Assembly: GCA_902547535.1 (NCBI GenBank) | Contig: CACCOB010000001.1 | Span: 248,001 to 312,000, forward strand | Source of the DNA: an uncultured Pelagibacteraceae bacterium | Lineage (GTDB): Bacteria > Pseudomonadota > Alphaproteobacteria > Pelagibacterales > Pelagibacteraceae | DNA length: 64,000 nucleotides | Direction: 5' to 3' | Part shown: positions 42,986 through 52,911 of the stretch, piece by piece | How the letters are laid out: each line of letters begins with the position of its first letter | Position numbering within the stretch: position 1 is the stretch's first letter | Notes under the pieces: generated by a model | The model's input: only the letters and a program-made list of their open reading frames with translations | Database searches by the model: none | Told to the model about the DNA's origin: nothing | Position numbers and translations under genes: made by a program

Positions 42986-43906
42986 ATGTTTTCTGTTTTA
43001 TTTCCCGGTCAAGGTTCGCAGTCTATAGGAATGATTAAAGAACTTTATGATAACTTTAGTTATATAAAAGATATTTTTAATCAAGCAGACGATGTTCTTA
43101 ATTTACCATTAAGTAAAATGATATTTGAGGGCCCAAAAGACAAACTTGATGAAACAGAGAATACACAACCAGCAATTTTTACAGTTAGCTATGCAATTTT
43201 TAAATTAATTAAAAATGAGACATCCTTTGAATTAAACAAGGCTAAATATTTTGCTGGTCATTCATTAGGAGAATATTCAGCTTTAGCTTGTTCTGAGGCT
43301 ATAAAGTTTGATGAGACAGTTAAACTTTTAAAAATTAGAGGTAAAGCTATGCAAAATGCTGTTCCTAAAAATGAAGGAGGAATGGTAGCAATACTGGGTC
43401 AAAAAATAGAAAAAATTAATGAAATACTTTATAGCAATAAAAGTAAATTTAATTGTTTTTTAGCTAATGATAATTCTATAGGTCAAGTTGTTATAAGTGG
43501 TAAATTAAAAGATCTTGATCAAATGATTATTGAATTAAAAAGACTAAATATAAAAAATATAAAATTACCAGTTTCAGCACCATTTCATTGTATTTTGATG
43601 AATCCGGCAACAAAAATTATGGAAAAGGAAATTACAAAGATAAAATTTTCTAAACCAAGAAATAAAATAGTCTCTAATGTAACAGGAGAGTCATCAGATG
43701 ATCCAATTAAAATTCAAAATCTTTTAATACAACAAATTGAGAAGCCTGTGCTTTGGAGAGAAAGTATTTTAAACATGATAAATGAGGGAAATCAAAAATT
43801 TATTGAGATTGGCCCTGGTAAAGTTTTATCTGGTCTTGTAAAAAGAATTGATAGTAATGCCAAGATAATTCAAGTAAATAATATAAGTGATTTAAAAAAT
43901 TTATGA
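42986..43906 (+). CDS. fabD: Malonyl-CoA:ACP transacylase
   Basis: Loads malonyl groups on acyl carrier protein for fatty-acid synthesis (306 residues). It has the FPGQGSQSIGM N-terminus, the active-site GHSLGEYSALA with catalytic Ser near residue 92, and PVSAPFHC carrying the catalytic His near 198. It starts the plus-strand fabD-fabG-acpP-gmk run and overlaps fabG by 4 bp (ATGA). Confidence 0.97.
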   Translation: MFSVLFPGQGSQSIGMIKELYDNFSYIKDIFNQADDVLNLPLSKMIFEGPKDKLDETENTQPAIFTVSYAIFKLIKNETSFELNKAKYFAGHSLGEYSALACSEAIKFDETVKLLKIRGKAMQNAVPKNEGGMVAILGQKIEKINEILYSNKSKFNCFLANDNSIGQVVISGKLKDLDQMIIELKRLNIKNIKLPVSAPFHCILMNPATKIMEKEITKIKFSKPRNKIVSNVTGESSDDPIKIQNLLIQQIEKPVLWRESILNMINEGNQKFIEIGPGKVLSGLVKRIDSNAKIIQVNNISDLKNL

Positions 43907-44640
43907 TAAATTTAAAAAATTTAAATATAATTTTAACTGGTGCTACCGGTGTAATAGGAAACTCAATAGTCGATAAACTAATTTCAGCTGGATCAAATAT
44001 TCTAGCTACAGGAAGTAATGAGGAAAAACTAAAAAAAATTAAAGAAAATTATAAAAACATTAATGTTTTAAAGTTTGATATCTCCGATCACGATGGAATT
44101 AATAATTTTGTTGAGAATTGTAGTAAAATTTTAAATAATAAAATTGATGTATTAATTAATAATGCTGGAATAACCCAAGATAATTTATCTATCAGAATGA
44201 AAGATGAGGAATGGAAAAGAGTAATTGATATTAATCTTTCTTCAACATTTTTGATTACTAAAAATGTTATTAAAAAAATGTTAAGATCTAAAAATGGTAA
44301 AATTATAAACATAACTTCAGTAGTGGGACACACAGGAAATATTGGACAAGCAAATTATGCAGCTTCAAAAGCTGGAATTATTGCAATGTCAAAAAGTCTT
44401 GCTATAGAATATGGAAAAAAAAATATAAAGGTGAATTGTGTTTCACCAGGATTTATCATATCAAATATGACTGATCAAATTAGTGAGGAACATACAGATT
44501 TATTAAAATCTAGAATTTCTCTCAATAAATTTGGAAAACCAGAGGATGTGGCAAATACAATTGCATTTTTGAGTTCAAATCTCTCAGAATATATTACAGG
44601 AGAAACTATACATGTTAATGGCGGCATGTATTTTAGTTGA
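43903..44640 (+). CDS. fabG: 3-oxoacyl-ACP reductase
   Basis: NADPH-dependent SDR reducing beta-ketoacyl-ACP (245 residues). The TGATGVIGNSI cofactor loop near residue 14, NNAGITQDNL near 86, the catalytic Ser in ITSVVGHTG, YAASKAG with Tyr/Lys near 152, and GETIHVNGGMYFS at the C-terminus identify FabG within an acyl-ACP operon. It overlaps fabD by 4 bp and is followed by a hairpin and acpP. Confidence 0.97.
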   Translation: MINLKNLNIILTGATGVIGNSIVDKLISAGSNILATGSNEEKLKKIKENYKNINVLKFDISDHDGINNFVENCSKILNNKIDVLINNAGITQDNLSIRMKDEEWKRVIDINLSSTFLITKNVIKKMLRSKNGKIINITSVVGHTGNIGQANYAASKAGIIAMSKSLAIEYGKKNIKVNCVSPGFIISNMTDQISEEHTDLLKSRISLNKFGKPEDVANTIAFLSSNLSEYITGETIHVNGGMYFS

Positions 44641-44643
44641 CAA

Positions 44644-44662
44644 AATAGATAAAATATCTATT
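44644..44662 (+). other. Small hairpin between fabG and acpP
   Basis: AATAGATA-AAA-TATCTATT, an 8-bp perfect stem with a 3-base loop, in the 47-base fabG-acpP spacer just ahead of the AAGGAAC ribosome binding site. No T-run follows, so it is not a normal terminator. It could mark a processing or stability site that raises acpP mRNA over fabD-fabG. An all-A/T stem with a single G:C pair is weak, and it may be chance. Confidence 0.4.
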
Positions 44663-44687
44663 AACAAAAATAACCAAAAGGAACAAA

Positions 44688-44927
44688 ATGTCTGATGATA
44701 TTTCAAATAAAGTAAAAAAAATAGTTGCTGATCATCTAGGAATAGAGGAATCTAAAGTCACTGAGGAATCTAGTTTTATCGATGATTTGGGTGCAGATAG
44801 TTTAGATACAGTAGAGCTAGTTATGGCTTTTGAAGAAGAGTTTGGATCTGAAATCTCCGACAGTGATGCTGAAAAAATTTTAACTGTAGGCGATGCAGTA
44901 AAATTTATCGAGAATAAAGCAAACTAA
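44688..44927 (+). CDS. acpP: Acyl carrier protein
   Basis: Acidic 79-residue carrier of growing fatty acyl chains. The phosphopantetheine Ser is in [21 protein letters not shown] near residue 37, and the whole sequence is strongly conserved. It has a good AAGGAAC ribosome binding site, consistent with a highly made protein. It is followed after 12 bases by gmk rather than by fabF. Confidence 0.98.
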   Translation: MSDDISNKVKKIVADHLGIEESKVTEESSFIDDLGADSLDTVELVMAFEEEFGSEISDSDAEKILTVGDAVKFIENKAN

Positions 44928-44939
44928 TTTTTTTCAAAA

Positions 44940-45575
44940 ATGGCCGAAAAAAAAGTAGGAGTGATTGTAATATTATCTTCTCCTTCAGGCGCAGGTAAAA
45001 CAACTCTCGTAAAAAAAATATCATTAAGAAATAATTATAAAATATCCGTTTCACATACAACAAGAAAACCTAGAATTAATGAGAGAAATGGTAGAGATTA
45101 TTTTTTTGTTAATCATCATGAGTTCAAAAAATTAATCAAAAATAAAAAATTTTTAGAGTATGCAAAGGTATTTAAAAATTATTATGGCTCACTTAAAGAA
45201 ACAGTTATAAAAAAAATCAAAAAAGGAGAAAATGTTATTTTTGATATTGATTGGCAAGGAACACAGCAAATTAAAAAAAAAAGATTAAACTATAAAATAA
45301 TAACTATCTTTATTTTGCCACCTTCTAAAAAAGAACTATACAAACGACTGCTTAAAAGAGATCAAAAAGATAAAAAAAATGTGAACGAAAGAATGAAGCA
45401 ATTTAAAGAGGATGTTAAGCATTGGAAAGATTATGATTTTACAGTAATAAACGATAAGATAGAAAAATGTTATAAGCTAATAATAAATTATATTAATCTT
45501 CAAAAAAAACAAAAACAAACTTTAAAATACAACAAAGCATTGATAAAAAAACATATCAGCTTATTAATTGATTGA
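44940..45575 (+). CDS. gmk: Guanylate kinase
   Basis: Phosphorylates GMP to GDP (211 residues). The P-loop LSSPSGAGKTTLVKK lies near residue 12, the GMP-binding SHTTRKPRINERNGRDYFFV near 39, and the DIDWQGTQQIK segment near 99. The lysine-rich C-terminus is ordinary for this AT-rich genome. The last 12 bases overlap the convergent rsmA stop. Confidence 0.96.
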   Translation: MAEKKVGVIVILSSPSGAGKTTLVKKISLRNNYKISVSHTTRKPRINERNGRDYFFVNHHEFKKLIKNKKFLEYAKVFKNYYGSLKETVIKKIKKGENVIFDIDWQGTQQIKKKRLNYKIITIFILPPSKKELYKRLLKRDQKDKKNVNERMKQFKEDVKHWKDYDFTVINDKIEKCYKLIINYINLQKKQKQTLKYNKALIKKHISLLID

Positions 45576-46355
45576 TTTTTCGTAAAACTCACAAATTTTA
45601 TAATAAGTATAATGATCTAAATTTTGTGGTCTTAATTTCAAGTCAATAGATAACTCTTGAGCCACTTCCTCAAAATTTTTAAATAAAATTTTAAGAGGCT
45701 TTTTGATCATTTTTCTTTTTTGAGAAAAAAAAATATTAGTTATATGTTCTAAGTTTTTTGGATCTCTCAATTGAAAAAATTTTTTTTTTGGAATAAAGGT
45801 TAACAATGTACTTTTTACTTTTGGTGGTGGATCAAAACTATCTGGTTCAATATCTAAAATTTTATGAATTTTCATTCTCCAATTAGATAAAATAGATAAT
45901 CTACCATAATTTTTTGTATTAGATTCTGCTAATATGCGATCAGCAACTTCTTTCTGAAACATTAAAATTAATAATTTACAAAATTTATCTAATTCTTTTA
46001 ATTTTATCCATTTTGCTAATATTTGGGTTGATATATTATATGGAAGATTACCAAATATTATTGAATTTTCTCTATAATATTTTTCATAAGAAAATTTCAT
46101 CATATCTTCATTAAAAATTTTTATTTTATTCCTAAATTTTTCATCTAAAATTTTTACAAGGCTATCGTCCTTTTCAATCACTATTAATTCTTTAGGTTTT
46201 TTTTCTAATATTTTTTCTGTTAAAGCTCCTTTACCTGGACCAACCTCAATAACAGAAACCTTATTATTAATATTTCCATTTTCTACAATTAGGTTAATGA
46301 TTTTTTTATCTGTTAGAAAGTTCTGCCCCAAACTTTTCTTTGCAATGATTTTCAT
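45564..46355 (-). CDS. rsmA: 16S rRNA (adenine1518-N6/adenine1519-N6) dimethyltransferase
   Basis: Dimethylates two adjacent adenines in the 3' hairpin of 16S rRNA (263 residues, KsgA). Motifs are KKSLGQNFLTDKKI at the N-terminus, the SAM loop VIEVGPGKGALTEKIL near 35, GNLPYNIST near 100 (catalytic NLPY), and FDPPPKVKSTLL near 179. It is the last gene of the minus-strand lptF-lptG-lptD-surA-pdxA-rsmA run and overlaps pdxA by 4 bp. Confidence 0.97.
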   Translation of the reverse strand: MKIIAKKSLGQNFLTDKKIINLIVENGNINNKVSVIEVGPGKGALTEKILEKKPKELIVIEKDDSLVKILDEKFRNKIKIFNEDMMKFSYEKYYRENSIIFGNLPYNISTQILAKWIKLKELDKFCKLLILMFQKEVADRILAESNTKNYGRLSILSNWRMKIHKILDIEPDSFDPPPKVKSTLLTFIPKKKFFQLRDPKNLEHITNIFFSQKRKMIKKPLKILFKNFEEVAQELSIDLKLRPQNLDHYTYYKICEFYEKSIN

Positions 46356-47314
46356 CTTAATTTGTTAAGAAATTTCAAAGCATAATTTATTGACGACGGA
46401 TCGGATTTATTTTTACCAATCATTTCATGGTTTGGGCCATGATCAGGTGTAATCTTTACAAAAGGTAAACCAATAGTGATATTAATCGCATTAAATTTAA
46501 ACAAAGTCTTAATTGGAGTTAAAACTTGGTCGTGATACATTCCAATAACTACGTCGAAATTATTAATATTTTTTTTCAAAAAAAAAGAATCTGCAGAATA
46601 AGGTCCAGATATAGTAATATTTTTTTTATTTAAATATTTTATAGCTGGTATAATTTCTTTCTTTTCCTCACTTATTTTATCATTTGTTTCACAATGGGGA
46701 TTAAGACCTAATACTGCAATTTTGGGAAACTTCCCTAATTTAAATTTATAAAAATTATTTATTTTATTAACAGAATTAATAATTTTTTCCCTTTTGATAA
46801 AATTTGCAACTTTTTTAATTGGAACATGCGTAGTGAGAGGTGAAACTGAAAGATGTTCATTATAAATTAACATAACAGGGTCTTTAGAATTTGTTTTTTT
46901 TGCCACATATTCTGTAATACCTGGAAATTTTTTATCCAAAAAATGTTTTTTAGATACTGGTCCATTGATAATAGCCATAGATTTATCTTTTTGTGCTAAT
47001 TTTAAACCAAATTTAAAACACTCTTCTATGTAACTGTTTGATCTATTTGAGATTTTAGAGAATGCTGTTTTAAATTTATATTCTACGTTAATAATATTTA
47101 TAATGCTTTTTTGAGCCTGTTTAATCTCATAAATTTCATTTAATAAAATTTTGTATTTAAGTGCTTTCATCTGGGCTCTAAAAAGTTCTATATTCCCTAC
47201 TAGAACTATATTTGTTCTTTTATTTTGTTTAATTTTTTTAAAATTTTTAAATAAAATTTCAGAAAATGTACTATTTGGTTCACCTAAAATAATCAAAATA
47301 GTTTTAATATTCAT
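46352..47314 (-). CDS. pdxA: 4-hydroxythreonine-4-phosphate dehydrogenase
   Basis: NAD-dependent step of the DXP-dependent vitamin B6 pathway (320 residues). Visible are the LGEPNS start region, NGPVSKKHF near residue 140, LSVSPLTTHVPIK near 176 (metal-binding His), and VIGMYHDQVLTPIKTLF near 257 carrying the other metal His and the substrate loop, with ITPDHGPNHE near 288. It sits between surA and rsmA, a conserved proteobacterial arrangement, overlapping both. Confidence 0.95.
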   Translation of the reverse strand: MNIKTILIILGEPNSTFSEILFKNFKKIKQNKRTNIVLVGNIELFRAQMKALKYKILLNEIYEIKQAQKSIINIINVEYKFKTAFSKISNRSNSYIEECFKFGLKLAQKDKSMAIINGPVSKKHFLDKKFPGITEYVAKKTNSKDPVMLIYNEHLSVSPLTTHVPIKKVANFIKREKIINSVNKINNFYKFKLGKFPKIAVLGLNPHCETNDKISEEKKEIIPAIKYLNKKNITISGPYSADSFFLKKNINNFDVVIGMYHDQVLTPIKTLFKFNAINITIGLPFVKITPDHGPNHEMIGKNKSDPSSINYALKFLNKLR

Positions 47315-48233
47315 ATATTTCGATATTTTTTTTTAATTTTTTATAAAATATAATAGAAAAATTATTTAGTTGCCTATTGGTCTCTAAATTAATCAATCTT
47401 TCGAGCTGTTCTTCCAAATTAATTTTTTTCTTTATAATTTTCTTATCATTTACTTTAACAATCATAAATCCCCCCTGAATTTTTATTGGATCACTTAGCT
47501 CTTCAGCATTTAAATTATAGATTTTATTATAAATTTTTTTAGACAATTGTAACTCATTTACCCAACCTATAAGACCTCCATTTTTTGACGTACTTGAAAT
47601 ACTGTATATATTTGCTGTATTTTCAAAACCAATATCATTGATACTTTTTTTAATTTTGTCTACAAGAGATTGCAAATTTTCACTGACATTTTCAACAAAA
47701 ACAATTTCAGACAAATTAAATTCAAATTTTTCTTTTTCTCTATTAAATTGGTTTAATATATCTTGCTTTAACTCTTTCTTATTAATTTTTATATTATTAA
47801 GATATTTTTTATATATTAACTGATTCCACAAAGCTTCAATTTCTAATTTTTTTATAATTACATCGTAATTTAAATCTTCATCTTTTATGATTTGAAGAAA
47901 TTCAGACTGGCTTAATTTCTTACTTTTAAGTAAGTTTTTTTCTACAATTTTTGTAAAATTACTTGATTTACTAAAATCATGATATTTCTCTAGCTCTTTT
48001 TTTTTAATAATTTCTTTAATGATTGAATTTTTTGAAATTTCATCGACCTTTTTTTCCTCAAGCTCCGCTAGTCTGGGGTTGAGGAAAATTAAATATTTTT
48101 TTTCATTTGCTATATCTAAATTTGTAATTATAGCATTTTGAACTTTAGCTTTAATATAAATAGATTTTGAATCAGCAACTTGAAAGTAATTGAAAAAAAA
48201 AAATATTATAAATAAAAAATTAAACTTATTCAC
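47304..48233 (-). CDS. surA: SurA-like periplasmic peptidyl-prolyl isomerase/chaperone
   Basis: Periplasmic chaperone that helps fold outer-membrane proteins, including LptD encoded just upstream. I choose a GTG start at 48233, giving a signal sequence (NKFNFLFIIFFFFNYFQVADSKS) and an 8 bp overlap with lptD. The ORF-track ATG at 48290 would overlap by 65 bp and precede the signal. The N-terminal SurA helical domain is followed by a single parvulin domain (SEIVFVENVSEN to GGFMIVKVNDKK, about residues 175-275), whereas E. coli SurA has two. Length is 309. Confidence 0.88.
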   Translation of the reverse strand: MNKFNFLFIIFFFFNYFQVADSKSIYIKAKVQNAIITNLDIANEKKYLIFLNPRLAELEEKKVDEISKNSIIKEIIKKKELEKYHDFSKSSNFTKIVEKNLLKSKKLSQSEFLQIIKDEDLNYDVIIKKLEIEALWNQLIYKKYLNNIKINKKELKQDILNQFNREKEKFEFNLSEIVFVENVSENLQSLVDKIKKSINDIGFENTANIYSISSTSKNGGLIGWVNELQLSKKIYNKIYNLNAEELSDPIKIQGGFMIVKVNDKKIIKKKINLEEQLERLINLETNRQLNNFSIIFYKKLKKNIEIYEY

Positions 48234-50637
48234 TTTTCTTATCACTTTTGTTCTCAAAAATTGTATTAGCTGACCCTCGAACTTCAGCAAATGGAATAAA
48301 TCTAATTAAAAAAAATAAACTTTCATCTGGTACTAAATTTCCATCTCTAAAAAATTTTTTTTGATATTGCAAAGATGCGGATAGGCAATCGGTCTTATAT
48401 TCATAGAATAATTTATGAAATTGCGTGAAATCATCCTTTAAATCTTTTGTTGTATTAAATTTAATCAAATGCTCATTATTAAAAGCAAATTGCGTTTCAT
48501 TTGAAATTGTTTCTGAATCACCAAAGTCGTGATTTTCAGTCAAATAGTTAAACGTAGTTACCAAATTATTTGAGCCAAATTTAGCAGATATAGAGTCATA
48601 ATTTGAATAATCTAGATCTCTGTCATACGAAAAACCATATTTTAACTCAATTTTTTCATCTAATTTGTAAAAAAAATTTCCAACAATATCCGATCTAGTT
48701 TGATCCAATTTGGTCTTTTGTGGCAAACTCTGATTTTTTTTGTGTTTGATCACATTTCCCACATTAAAACCAATCATTTTTTCATTTTTTAAATTTTGTT
48801 TTTCATACTCTAAACCTAGGGTTAAGGAAGAACCTTTTTCAACCATGTCCGATCTTCCAATTCTATTAGGTGAAAATATATTGTCATATAATAATGTTGA
48901 GGTACTTGATGAAATATTTTTGCCATTTGTCGGGCTAAATCTTGCTTGAATAATTGGTTTCAAAAAATTTTTACTTTGTTTTAAATCTTTTTTAAGTGGA
49001 AATTCTGATTTTACTAAAAATGTTCCAAAAATTTCATGATCATTTTTATTTTCATAAACTGTAGAATTCTTAGAATATGTATTATAATTTTTTAGAAAAA
49101 AACTATAATCTGTTACTATTCCATTAGATGAAACAATATCGTAAGAATTAAAATTAAAATCATTATTTAATAAAACCTCATGTTTATTTGTTTCGTAAAC
49201 TTTTTGAAAACCCGAGGATAAAAATTGAAAAGATCCATTATAGCTGTCTTCTAATTCTAATTCTTTAATAAAATTGAAATCTGGAAGAATAAACTGATAT
49301 TTATCATTATCATTTTTTGATAAATCTTCATACATTTTGATTGATGTATTCAAGCTTGTATTTTCATCTATATCTCTATTTATTTTTAAATAGGAATTTA
49401 GTGTACTATCGTTTTTTATTAATTCGGTATATTCTTTGATTTCGTGAATTTTTAAATAATTATCGTTGGTAACATTTTGGACTTGTAAAGTGTATTCAGT
49501 TTTATCATCAATATTTCCATTTAACTCGGCAAACATGTGGGTATTAGTATTATCATCTCTGTTAAAACTGAAGTCGACAATTAAATCAGAATTCTTAAAT
49601 GCTTCCCTATATTCAGATTGTAAAATATAACTATTATCAAAATAAATTCTTGGGTTGAAAGTAAAATCTTTCGAGTCAGATAATGCATAAAAATAAGGAA
49701 TATTTACAGATGATCCTAAATTATCAGTACTTCTATAAAATGGAGTTAAAAAACCTGACTTTCTTTTTACTGATGGATCGGGATGATTAAAGTATGGCAA
49801 ATAAAAAACTCTATGATCAAAAACTTTTAACCATGATTTTTTGTATTCAAATAATTTTTTTACTTTATTGTGAGTAAAAATATTACTCTGAAGCTCCCAT
49901 CCTCTACAATTTTTATTTTCAACATTACAGGTACTAAAAACAGCTTTATAAATTTCAGTTTTATCATTATTTGATACTACACTTTTTCCCTTTAATACCG
50001 GATCATTATTTTCATCACCAAAAAATGAGTCTTCAAAATCAATCTTTATTTCTTTCCCGATAATCTCATTAGTTTTCAAATCAACTTTTGAATTCTCAAA
50101 AATATAATTATTGTAATTTTTGTCAGTTACAATTGCTTTTTTCGACGATATGATTTCTTTATTAACATCAAATATTAATCCTTTGCTAAATAAAAATTTA
50201 TTGTCATCATTATCATTAACTTCAGTAAGTTCTCTGCTTGATATTTTCATTAAATTCCTATCGTAAAAAACGTCTGAGGAATTTATATCGTATATATTTT
50301 CTAATTTAATAAAAGTCTTACTCTGTGAAAAAATTGTGTTTTTTAATTCATTATAAATTAACTTATCACTCTCTATATAAATTTTTTTTATGTCGTCAAA
50401 ATATTCCACATCATCAAAAATAATTAATTCTGAAATTTTTTTATCATAAATAAATTTATCTCCTTTAATTTCTAAATTTTTTGATGGAATTTTTGCGATA
50501 CCTTTCGTTGCATAAATCATATCACCATTTTCCTCAACCTTAATATTTTTAGAGTCGAAAAAAATTGTTTCAGCTTTAACCTCAATATTGAGAATAAATA
50601 AACTTATTAAAAATATTATTAGAGATCTAATTTTCAT
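48226..50637 (-). CDS. lptD: LPS-assembly protein LptD
   Basis: Outer-membrane beta-barrel that inserts lipopolysaccharide in the outer leaflet (803 residues). A signal peptide (SLIIFLISLFILNIEVKAE) precedes the N-terminal OstA-type beta-jellyroll (about 30-230), then the barrel. The ACFSTC-like junction reads AVFSTCNVENKNCRGWELQ near residue 233, with the conserved YLPYFNHPDP segment near 283. The barrel ends in alternating aromatic strands with a Cys near 739 (KTDCLSAS), so inter-domain disulfides like those of E. coli LptD are possible. Its operon partners are lptG upstream and surA downstream. Confidence 0.95.
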   Translation of the reverse strand: MKIRSLIIFLISLFILNIEVKAETIFFDSKNIKVEENGDMIYATKGIAKIPSKNLEIKGDKFIYDKKISELIIFDDVEYFDDIKKIYIESDKLIYNELKNTIFSQSKTFIKLENIYDINSSDVFYDRNLMKISSRELTEVNDNDDNKFLFSKGLIFDVNKEIISSKKAIVTDKNYNNYIFENSKVDLKTNEIIGKEIKIDFEDSFFGDENNDPVLKGKSVVSNNDKTEIYKAVFSTCNVENKNCRGWELQSNIFTHNKVKKLFEYKKSWLKVFDHRVFYLPYFNHPDPSVKRKSGFLTPFYRSTDNLGSSVNIPYFYALSDSKDFTFNPRIYFDNSYILQSEYREAFKNSDLIVDFSFNRDDNTNTHMFAELNGNIDDKTEYTLQVQNVTNDNYLKIHEIKEYTELIKNDSTLNSYLKINRDIDENTSLNTSIKMYEDLSKNDNDKYQFILPDFNFIKELELEDSYNGSFQFLSSGFQKVYETNKHEVLLNNDFNFNSYDIVSSNGIVTDYSFFLKNYNTYSKNSTVYENKNDHEIFGTFLVKSEFPLKKDLKQSKNFLKPIIQARFSPTNGKNISSSTSTLLYDNIFSPNRIGRSDMVEKGSSLTLGLEYEKQNLKNEKMIGFNVGNVIKHKKNQSLPQKTKLDQTRSDIVGNFFYKLDEKIELKYGFSYDRDLDYSNYDSISAKFGSNNLVTTFNYLTENHDFGDSETISNETQFAFNNEHLIKFNTTKDLKDDFTQFHKLFYEYKTDCLSASLQYQKKFFRDGNLVPDESLFFLIRFIPFAEVRGSANTIFENKSDKKSE

Positions 50638-51712
50638 TTAGTCTTGTTAATCCTATTGCACATATAAGAAATATAAGTACTTGAGGCAACCAAATAGATA
50701 CAATTACAGGAAATGTCTCGTTTTTGCCAAACAAAATAGAAAAATAATTTATATAATAAAAAACAACTGAAACTAAAACTCCGACAACAACTAAAAAAAA
50801 TTTTGATTTTATGAAACTAAGCTTAAACATCAATAATGCTCCAATTATAGAAGTTAAAGTAAGATAAAAAGGTATACTATATATCTTATTTAAGTGGAGT
50901 CTTACCTCTGTTGCTGAATAACCAATAGATTTATAATTGTCTTCTAATTTCATAAGCTGTAAAATATTTAAAGAATTAAGATTAGAATACAAATTTGAAA
51001 TTATCTTGCCATTAAAAGAAGATAAGTATTTGTAATTATCAAAATTTTCAGTTTGTTTATTTTTATAATAAATCTTTACTTTATCAAGAATCCAAATTTT
51101 TTTATTTATATCTGCTTTTTCTGAAACAATTGTACTTACCAATTCATAATTTTTATCTAATTTTGTAATTTTAATTTTTTCTAATGAATTCAATTTGTAT
51201 GTTTTAGCGTTTATAATAAATATATGATTATCTTTTTTATTTGTTTCTTTAATCCAAAGTCCATCCTCATTAACTACTGCAAGATGATCACTTGAATTAG
51301 AGTATTTATATTTAATATTTAAGTACATGCTTTTTAAATTAGCTGAAAAAGAATAGTAAATAAAAATCAATATAATTCCCATAATTAGTGATACTGCTGA
51401 CAATAATGTGGTAATTTTAAAATTGTTTATTCCATGACTTCTTAAAAGTTCTATTTCTTCTTTTTCATAAAGATTAATAAAAAAAAACATAACACCTAAT
51501 AAAAAAATAAAAGGTAATAACTCAAATAGAATTGATGGTATGTTTAAGATTGTTAGAATTATTGGATAATAAATTTCATTTTCTTTATTTTCAAAGTATT
51601 TAATCTCTTCAAATATATTTAAAAAAAAACTTAAAAAAAGAAAGACTGTTATAATAATAAATATGTTTTTTAAAAATAATTTAACTAGATATTGTTCGTA
51701 TTTCTTAATCAT
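50627..51712 (-). CDS. lptG: LPS export ABC transporter permease LptG
   Basis: A 361-residue YjgP/YjgQ-type permease with six helices and a large periplasmic beta-jellyroll (about residues 130-250) that passes LPS to LptC. The conserved EKEEIELLRSHGINNFKI segment (residues 86-103), a cytoplasmic coupling region, is clear. I assign LptG rather than LptF by its position directly before lptD and by length. It overlaps lptF and lptD by 4 and 11 bp. Confidence 0.9.
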   Translation of the reverse strand: MIKKYEQYLVKLFLKNIFIIITVFLFLSFFLNIFEEIKYFENKENEIYYPIILTILNIPSILFELLPFIFLLGVMFFFINLYEKEEIELLRSHGINNFKITTLLSAVSLIMGIILIFIYYSFSANLKSMYLNIKYKYSNSSDHLAVVNEDGLWIKETNKKDNHIFIINAKTYKLNSLEKIKITKLDKNYELVSTIVSEKADINKKIWILDKVKIYYKNKQTENFDNYKYLSSFNGKIISNLYSNLNSLNILQLMKLEDNYKSIGYSATEVRLHLNKIYSIPFYLTLTSIIGALLMFKLSFIKSKFFLVVVGVLVSVVFYYINYFSILFGKNETFPVIVSIWLPQVLIFLICAIGLTRLNEN

Positions 51713-52857
51713 AAAAAATTCAATTTAAATTTTGTAATTATTAATAAAATAAAATAATAAAATAAAATCAAAATGATTGGTAATAGCAAAACAAAATATG
51801 TCATATTTATTGAATTCAAAAAAAATTTTAAACTTATTTGTGACAATATAATTGTAAAGGACCCTAATAAGAAAATATTTACTTTATGAAATTTTATAAA
51901 ATATCTTAACTTAGGTTCAATTATTAGACTACCTCCAATGAGAGAAATTATCATTATATAAAACGGTAAAATAAACCTTTTATATAATTCTTCGCTGATT
52001 GAGCCTAAAGTCCTTTGATAACAAAGTTTGTTAAATTTGTCTGTAATAATTGAGTTTTTATTAAAATTCTCTAATTTGATATTTTTTTTTAGGCAATTAA
52101 ATAAAACTATTGAATTTAATTCTTGGATTTTAGATCTAGTTACTGATTTTGTAGAAAAATTTGACAAATCATAATCTGTTTCAGAAAAGTTTAATGTAAA
52201 TGTATTATCTTTATTGATATTTGTTATTCCACCATTAAATAATCTTAAAATAAATTTATTATCCACTTTAATAATTTTTCCACTTTCAGAGACTATTATT
52301 TTAGATTTATTTTCATCAATTATTTCATTAATGTATATTTTTTTTAAATTTCCATCTTTTTTATATTCTTCAACAAATATTGTTAGGTTCTTGACTACAT
52401 TTATAAATTTTTTTTCTGAAATCAGCTTTGGTAAAAAATCAATATTTGACTCTTTGATAAAAATTCTTCCTAGATGTTGTGATTTAGGAACAATGTATGA
52501 GTTTAAAACTAACTGAAGTATTAAAAAAAATATGGAAAACTTTAAAACAAAATTAATGAAATATATTTTTTTGATACCATTATTCCAAAATACTATTATT
52601 TCATTAGAAGTAATGTATTTATTTATTACGTAAAAAATAGATATAAAATAAACAAAAATTACAGTTTTACTAAATATTTTTGGTAAATTTAGACCAACAT
52701 AATAAAAGTAAACCTTAAGGCTGTGACCATCATCTGATACTAGGTCTAAAAAATTAACAGCCTGAATAATCCATACAATAAATGTTACACTTAGAGAGGA
52801 AACTAGAAAAAAGCTTACTATATCATGTGAAAATTTACGAAATATTAATTTATTCAT
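51709..52857 (-). CDS. lptF: LPS export ABC transporter permease LptF
   Basis: A 382-residue permease of the YjgP/YjgQ family, with six helices flanking a periplasmic domain. The NEIIVFWNNGIKKIYFINFVLK coupling segment near residue 85 is the usual cytoplasmic loop, and LPFYIMIISLIGGSLIIEPKL near 294 follows the periplasmic part. It is the first gene of the minus-strand LPS export/OMP operon and overlaps lptG by 4 bp. The start is 54 bases from the divergent pepA. The partner ATPase LptB is not in the window. Confidence 0.9.
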   Translation of the reverse strand: MNKLIFRKFSHDIVSFFLVSSLSVTFIVWIIQAVNFLDLVSDDGHSLKVYFYYVGLNLPKIFSKTVIFVYFISIFYVINKYITSNEIIVFWNNGIKKIYFINFVLKFSIFFLILQLVLNSYIVPKSQHLGRIFIKESNIDFLPKLISEKKFINVVKNLTIFVEEYKKDGNLKKIYINEIIDENKSKIIVSESGKIIKVDNKFILRLFNGGITNINKDNTFTLNFSETDYDLSNFSTKSVTRSKIQELNSIVLFNCLKKNIKLENFNKNSIITDKFNKLCYQRTLGSISEELYKRFILPFYIMIISLIGGSLIIEPKLRYFIKFHKVNIFLLGSFTIILSQISLKFFLNSINMTYFVLLLPIILILFYYFILLIITKFKLNFL

Positions 52858-52911
52858 TGAAATTTTTGTTTTAATAAATATACAACATTATCTAATAAAA
52901 ATTTCAAAAAA

